Assembly: GCA_026770575.1 (NCBI GenBank)
Contig: MU657183.1
Coordinates: 351,410 to 382,018, forward strand
Length of the DNA: 30,609 nt
DNA from: Pelagophyceae sp. CCMP2097
Lineage: Eukaryota > Sar > Pelagophyceae
Direction of reading: 5' to 3'
Part shown: one piece after another, positions 25,840 through 30,609 of the stretch
Layout: each line of letters starts with the position of its first letter
How positions within the stretch are numbered: position 1 is the stretch's first letter
Notes under the pieces: generated by a model
Seen by the model: only the letters and a program-made list of their open reading frames with translations
What the model was told of the DNA's origin: nothing
The model's database searches: none
Position numbers and translations under genes: made by a program

Positions 25840-26980
25840 CCCCCGTCGCTTCGCCCCCGAGGAGGGCAGTGCAGTTCCTAATCGCTAAAGATGGAGCCCA
25901 TAAGCGGGACGGTACATCTTGGAAATATATAATTAGATATCCATTTCTTGTTGATTTGAAGCATTCACAGCCCCGTTTTGCCAAGATTTCCGTATAAAAC
26001 AACGCGGTCGATACAACGAGCGTCTGGGCAACTTGCTTGCAATTAATTATTAGACAAGTTCACTTTTTCCAACCAGTTTCAAACTCGGGTTCAGGCGATA
26101 GTTTGAAACACTTTATCGAGTTAGAGCCAAGCCGACTGTGCTGCGCGCATCTCCTTCTCCGGCCGATGCGCCCTGCGCGCTCAGATCTGTCAGACTCGAT
26201 GAAGGAAAAAATAACTTAACGGCATCATAAATTTGCTTTTAACGGCGAGATAACGGTCGAACTGCGCGCGGGAACGCGTCGTACAGCGCCCGCTGCGCTG
26301 CAGTGCCCGCGGCGAGCGCGGCGTCGACGCAGCGCGCCCGCGCCGCGAGAGGGAGCGAGGTGGACGCAGCGCGCCTAGGGCATCGAGGTGTCGGGGGGCA
26401 GCGCCGCGAGCGCGGCCGATGGCCCCGCGCGCGCCGCGGGCGAAGCACAGGGACGCGGCGCGTGCTGCGTCGCCGCGCGGGTCGGCGTGCCGCAGCGCGC
26501 GGCGCGCGCCGGCGAGCTCGCGTCCAGCGCCGAGTGGACACGAGCGCACGCCCGCGCGCGGGGGAAGTAGCAAAAGATGTCCGTTCAACCCACACTCTTT
26601 TCCTGTTGTGCAAGGTCATCAACCACAATTGCACGAGTTTCCAACCAGTTTGAAACCTCGGTTCTAGAACTGCTGGTTGGAAATCTGGCGTTTCCAACCA
26701 GTTTCAAACCAGTTCGACGCAATTACGCGGGTTTCAAACCAGTTTTAAACCAGTTGAAAAATGTGAACTTGTCTAATGTCGATAGGCCCATACCATGGCA
26801 CCCCCTTCGCATTTCTCGCAAGATAAACATTGGCACAAGGTGCCACACTGTCATATTTCAGTGTGGTGAGGTGGCAAACCCTGATTGTGCCTGGAATCTT
26901 GATCAATGTTCAATTTGTCTTCGATAAATTTCGTACCAACATATCTTAGTTTCAGGACCACATCTGTTGATTCGATCATA
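25840..26980. other. Gene-free stretch with an inverted-repeat-bounded segment
   Basis: No supported gene. It contains an AT-rich portion (25910-26060) and the 26049-26777 segment listed separately. A minus-strand frame at 26190-26588 (132 codons) is Arg/Ala-rich with no recognisable domain. Confidence 0.45.
26049..26777. mobile_element. ~730-bp MITE-like segment with GC-rich core
   Basis: ATTAGACAAGTTCAC at 26049-26063 is exactly inverted at 26763-26777, and looser similarity continues inward through T-rich and AACCAGTTTCAAAC-like sequence. Several AACCAGTTT(C/G)AAAC units follow near the right end (26641-26757). A hairpin TTTCCAACCAG/CTGGTTGGAAA lies at 26638-26648 and 26673-26683. The centre (about 26260-26570) is extremely GC-rich, unlike the AT-rich ends. 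No transposase and no certain target-site duplication were seen. Confidence 0.5.
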
Positions 26981-27494
26981 GCGACCAAGACATTTTCGAA
27001 ACGCGAGGCCCGGGTATTTAAAGTGATTAGCCTGGGTCGTGGACTCGCCCACGAGCGTCCAGGAGTAATCCTCGTCTTTGCCGAATACGGCGACCTGCGA
27101 CTTTTTCAAAGAGAATTGAAAGGAAAGTTTGTTTGCATTATTTTGGCAGCATCGTTTGCAGGTCCTCTGACGATTCGCTGACTAGGAATCCAATAGGGAA
27201 TTGCCGGCTATCCCGAATCCAATAGGAGGGGGGGGCTTCCCAGAATGATAACATCAACGTAGAGCAAGCCCTGAACTTGAAATTATTGAATTATTGACAT
27301 AAGCATCCAAGCACTCGGGCATTTCGTCGCAAGCACTCGCGCATTTCGCCGATGATACCATCGATAAAAATTGCATACAAAATCGGGGAAAGGAATTGCA
27401 TACAATGGTTCGCGGAGTATTCTTCAGAGGTGGAGTCTTGAACGACAATCCCCGAGGTACATTTTTCGTATAGCTTGTCGATAACGCTCCGCAA
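26981..27494 (-). pseudogene. Decayed non-LTR reverse transcriptase fragment
   Basis: Read across three frames on the minus strand, the order of a LINE-type reverse transcriptase is preserved. First VIDKLYEKCTSGIVVQDSTS and FLSPILYAIFIDGIIGEMRE (27494 downwards). Then, in another frame, GLLYVDVIILGS at about 27230-27265, at the place of the catalytic F/Y-A-D-D box. Then SSEDLQTMLPK, and finally EKVAG/KKSQVAVFGKDEDYSW with NHFKYPGLAF (27109 to about 27015), the usual thumb segment. Frame changes, a stop after LPK and YVDV in place of YADD show it is inactive. The endonuclease and the C-terminal end are not adjacent. Confidence 0.7.
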
Positions 27495-28194
27495 TTGGCA
27501 TCGGCAATTGGCATCGCCACCAGAGGCATTTTATAATTTGCTGTGCAATTTGCGTCTCCCCAGAGCCCATGAGCCCATGTGGAGATTTCATCGTTAATGT
27601 TATTCAGTAACAAGGCGGGGAAAGGACATCGCCGAACGGGTTCGGCGAGAGGGCTCGACACTCCCCCACTCGCATGCCGGAGATGGCACGAGAGGCACGC
27701 GAGGAGAAGCATAAACAACACAAACAAAACACAAACATGAAACGCCGCCATGAACGAGTTGAGATTAGCGTCGCCGGGAGCGAGCTTGGAACTTCGCCGA
27801 GAGCGAGTTGATGAAGCGGCCGGCTCGATGCGGCCGTCTCATGCGACCGTCGGGCCGGCACCCGTCGGGCCGGCGCGATGCGCCTCGATGCGGCCGGCGC
27901 TTGCGTCAGTCGGATGCGATGCGGCCGGCGCGACGCCGCGTGGGTGTACCTCATGTGCGTACCGCCCCGGCGCGCGGTGCGCGGAGGGTGCCGACTTGGT
28001 GTCGGCGGCGTTTTTTTTAAAGTACACTGGATGGTATGAAATCGTCGGAGCGCCTCGCGCCGGTGGCGCCAATGAGGTGGAGCGAGTGGCGTGTGGGATA
28101 TCTGGGGCCCAATAACCCGTTTCCCCAGAGACCACGAGCCCTTTTGTTTGACTCCGGCGCTCTCCGGCGCGCCCGCCTGTCAGTGGCCAGCGCT
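27495..28194. other. Gene-free stretch downstream of the dehydratase gene
   Basis: No supported gene. A minus-strand frame at 27254-27751 begins with a hydrophobic stretch and contains CPFPALLLNNINDEIS, which resembles the reverse-transcriptase region before the catalytic box and may be a further remnant of the pseudogene. At about 27810-27940, GATGCGGCCGGC-like units recur irregularly (simple GC-rich repeat). A T8 run at about 28012 could lie in the 3' region of the dehydratase transcript. Confidence 0.4.
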
Positions 28195-29280
28195 TTAGAT
28201 TTGCATGAGGCTGGCGTCGAGCGCCTGGCCCTCGCCGAGCTGGAGCGGCGGCGAGGCGTCGTAGGAGCCAAGGAGCTTGACGAAGGCCGAGCGCGCGAGG
28301 AGGCGGACGACGGCCTCTGCGACGTTGGCGTCCGAGGGGTGGCCCTCGAAACCGATGAAGAAGACGTAGTTGAAGCCGGCGGCGACGGTGCGCCGGCGCG
28401 GCCGCGACTCGAGCTTGATGATGTTGATGCCCCTTTTCGCGAATTCCGTGAGCGCCGCCGAAAGCGCGCCGGGCCGGTCGATGACCGCGAAGGCGAGAGA
28501 CGTCTTCGGCCGCAGCACCGGCGCCGGGAAGAGGCTGCCCTTGCCTAGGACGAGGTAGCGCGTAAAGTCGTAGGCGACGTCGTCGACGGCCGGGACGACG
28601 ACCTCTAGGTTGTATCGCTGCGCGGCCAGCTCGGAGCATAGCGCGCCGACCCCGGCCAGGCCCTGCTCCGCGATCTCTCGCGCGCAGCCCGCCGCGGACG
28701 GCCGCGCCTCGCTGCGGAGGCCGTTGGCGTTTAGGTACTTTGCGCAATTGGCCAAAGCATTTGGGTGCGACCGGACGGTTTCGAGGTTGACGCGCTTGGC
28801 CCCCGGCTTCGGCGGGAGTTGGAGGAGCGCGTGCCTCTTTCTGAGCAGAGTTTCGCCGTGGATCTGGACGTCGTTTTCCAGCAGCAAATCAAAGCTCTTG
28901 TGAATTCCGCCGGCGATGGAGTTCTCCACGGGCAGCATGCCGTACGCGCATCCGCCTTTGGAGACGGCGGCGAAGACGGCTTGGAGCGAATCGCAGGCCA
29001 CGGCTTCTACGACAGCACCCGGCCTCCGCAGCGCAAACTCGCTGCCGCAGCCAAAGTACTGCATGGTAGCCTCCTCGGAGTGCGAGCCGTAGTCGCCGTC
29101 AAAGGCGATCCTGATGATATCGCCCCTTGAAGCCTCGGCCGACGAGGCGGCCGAAGCGGCGCTGACTTCGGCGGCGCCTCGTCGCCGCGCCGCCGCCGGC
29201 CGCGCCGCCGAGACGCGCGCCGGCCGCAGGCCGAGCGCGTGCGTGGCGAGCACGGCGGCGCCGAGCAGCAGAGTACGCAT
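28195..29280 (-). CDS. PDT: Prephenate/arogenate dehydratase, plastid-targeted
   Basis: 361 residues from the ATG at 29280, intron-free. The enzyme decarboxylates and dehydrates prephenate (or arogenate) in phenylalanine synthesis. Seen: a start IRIAFDGDYGSHSEEAT (family G-x-x-G-A-Y-S-E, here GSHSE), CDSLQAVFAAV, the substrate-site segment YGMLPVENSIAG, and the catalytic Thr-Arg motif as DFTRYLVLG (about residues 238-246). A C-terminal ACT domain follows from about 259, with DRPGALSAAL and KLESRP (the Phe-binding ESRP motif at about 291-294) and NYVFFIGFEG. Feedback control by phenylalanine is therefore likely. The leader MRTLLLGAAVLATHALG is a signal peptide followed by an Arg/Ala-rich stretch, the two-part type used for complex plastids; cleavage before Leu is plausible. 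The frame is open 40 codons further upstream, but the inner Met gives the sensible leader. Prephenate versus arogenate preference cannot be told from sequence. Confidence 0.92.
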   Translation of the reverse strand: MRTLLLGAAVLATHALGLRPARVSAARPAAARRRGAAEVSAASAASSAEASRGDIIRIAFDGDYGSHSEEATMQYFGCGSEFALRRPGAVVEAVACDSLQAVFAAVSKGGCAYGMLPVENSIAGGIHKSFDLLLENDVQIHGETLLRKRHALLQLPPKPGAKRVNLETVRSHPNALANCAKYLNANGLRSEARPSAAGCAREIAEQGLAGVGALCSELAAQRYNLEVVVPAVDDVAYDFTRYLVLGKGSLFPAPVLRPKTSLAFAVIDRPGALSAALTEFAKRGINIIKLESRPRRRTVAAGFNYVFFIGFEGHPSDANVAEAVVRLLARSAFVKLLGSYDASPPLQLGEGQALDASLMQI

Positions 29281-30609
29281 CGTTATCCGCACGCGCCGCG
29301 AGACAGGCGCGATATCGCCCAAAGGTCTCTGGGAAAAGGATTTTTTCATCAAGTCAGCGCGCTCATGCTTGCGCGTTCGAAAGGCCTTGTCAAGGCACAT
29401 GTTTGCACGTAAGAACCGCGCTTTAGGAATTCCTAGACCGACTTTTTTTTTAAGAAGGTCGTCTCAAACGACTTCCTGGGCTTTCCGCCATTGCGCCCAA
29501 CGGCGGCCCCCGCCGAGCGTGTTTAGGGGCTTATTGGGCGGGTCTGGGGCTGGGCTGGGCTCTGCCAAAACAGCTGCGTCACCGGCTGCACAGGGCGCGG
29601 AATCTCAAAGGCTTGCGAAAACAAGCTTAAAAAGGAACAAAATAAATCTTATCTTTAGAGTGATATTGAAGCTTTTATTCCTGACGTCGGAGAAGGGGCA
29701 AAACGCCGGATCCGAGGCGATCAGGACCTCATCTCCCCGAATCTGCGAATTTGCCCCTTTTCAGAAGAGGAAAACAAAAAGCTAAAATGTACGTCGTTTT
29801 CAATAATAGCACCTTTCGACGACATCGCAGGCGACGGGGAGGGGGCAGCAACAGGGGTTTCTTAAACATAATCTACATAGTTTTCGACTGCGGATCCGCC
29901 TGGCTAGAATGAAAGGGAATTTAAGAACAGGCCAAGCGGGGAAAAAATCAGTGGTCGGACGGCGGCGACGATGGTGGGTTTTATAATGTCAGAGGGCGCG
30001 TATGGGTCCCCTCCAGCCACCTGCAAATCACGGGGTTCATTGAAGACCTCTGTGAGGACTTGACCACAGGCGAGACGAAGTCGGGTCTGTAGCTCTAAAA
30101 ATACCTCGGCAATATAAGAACCGGCCGCTTAAGGCGCCTCTGCGGCGTGTATACGTGCCAGTACGTCAACCCAGCCTCTTAAATCAAAGCGCGGAGCTTT
30201 GGGTCGCGACAGAGGCGCCGAGAACGCTCTGAGAAACTAGTCAGTAGCTCTGGAAAAACAGTCTGTAGCTCCGAAAAACCAGTTTATGACCGCGCGCGGC
30301 GGCCCAAAAGCGTACTGACGTGCGCGTCTAAAATTTTCGTAAACGGTTCTTAAATTGCTATGGTTCTTAAATTGCCCTTCATTAGAGAGCTTCAGCTCAA
30401 AGTGATACCCTATCGAATTCATATCCTATCGTATCCATCGGACAAGATCAGACTCATATCCTATCGAACTGTACTGCATATTTTGGAGACGACGACGTTG
30501 TCTTATGGAGGGGTCAAGGATATCCGTCAGTTCTCGTCGGAATGAGGCGCTGAATGGCCCTATCGACGCGCCTTGGTCCCGCAGGGCCGGCCCTAACTTT
30601 GTTTTGCGT
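29281..30609. other. Right flank upstream of the dehydratase gene, no gene recognised
   Basis: The dehydratase promoter should lie in the first few hundred bases; GCGATATCGC at about 29309-29318 is palindromic, and a T9 run lies at about 29443-29451. Farther right the sequence turns AT-rich. Short motifs repeat: GTC(T/A)GTAGCTC at about 30085, 30241 and 30260; GGTTCTTAAATTGC twice at about 30345-30375; and TATCCTATCG-like units at about 30408-30465. GGCGCCTCTG/CAGAGGCGCC form inverted arms about 75 bp apart (30134 and 30209). No open frame over about 60 codons shows a domain. Confidence 0.45.

Noticed and set aside
26190..26697. Arg/Ala-rich minus-strand frames of 130-150 codons as genes
   Set aside because: All frames of this extremely GC-rich core are open and none shows a domain.
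27839..28747. 302-codon minus-strand frame
   Set aside because: Mostly the wrong frame of the dehydratase gene; Arg/Gly/Pro-rich with no domain.
1..30609. CRISPR arrays, bacterial operons, riboswitches or prophage
   Set aside because: Spliced genes, organelle leaders and the repeat structure indicate nuclear DNA; no direct repeats with regular unique spacers were seen.

Overview
The window looks like nuclear DNA of a GC-rich, intron-containing eukaryote. A stramenopile alga of the pelagophyte (Aureococcus-like) type fits best. This is an inference from several things: a giant receptor with Cys-rich GCC2/GCC3, cadherin and IPT/TIG repeats; Helicase-associated (HA) repeats; a prephenate/arogenate dehydratase with a signal-peptide-like plastid leader; very short (43-44 bp) GT-AG introns; and high GC broken by AT-rich repeat islands. 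No bacterial operon or RBS logic is visible. The sequence contains a 790-base N gap (16419-17208). No rRNA, tRNA or CRISPR array could be supported.

Layout. 1-1244: repeats, no convincing gene. 1245-1727 (-): small SAP-like protein with an organelle-type leader. 2177-3656 (+): two-exon secreted cupin/JmjC-fold protein that seems to have lost its metal ligands. 3657-4048: tandem and dispersed repeat, whose second copy lies inverted at 25612-25785. 4049-13432 (+): six-exon giant membrane receptor, about 2,918 residues as modelled. 13433-16222: intergenic sequence plus a truncated, frameshifted superfamily-2 helicase fragment with two HA repeats. 16223-17380 (+): FG-repeat nucleoporin-like gene broken by the N gap. 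17452-20508 (+): von Willebrand factor A protein in five exons, one intron of which is about 1.1 kb and mostly a 12-14 bp minisatellite. 20742-21761: PHD-finger gene bracketed by 35-bp inverted repeats. 21781-22240: a 152-bp tandem repeat. 22560-24950: lower-GC island with a decayed retroelement-like fragment. 25060-25870: minisatellites and the inverted dispersed repeat. 26049-26777: GC-rich segment bounded by 15-bp inverted repeats. 26981-27494 (-): decayed non-LTR reverse transcriptase. 28195-29280 (-): plastid-type prephenate/arogenate dehydratase. 29281-30609: no gene recognised.

The genes do not form one pathway. They are independent nuclear genes: surface sensing or adhesion, organelle DNA/RNA binding, nuclear pore, chromatin reading and phenylalanine synthesis. 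They are separated by repeat-rich sequence. Exon joins were found by eye from reading-frame continuity, splice dinucleotides and domain continuity; none has been tested against transcripts.
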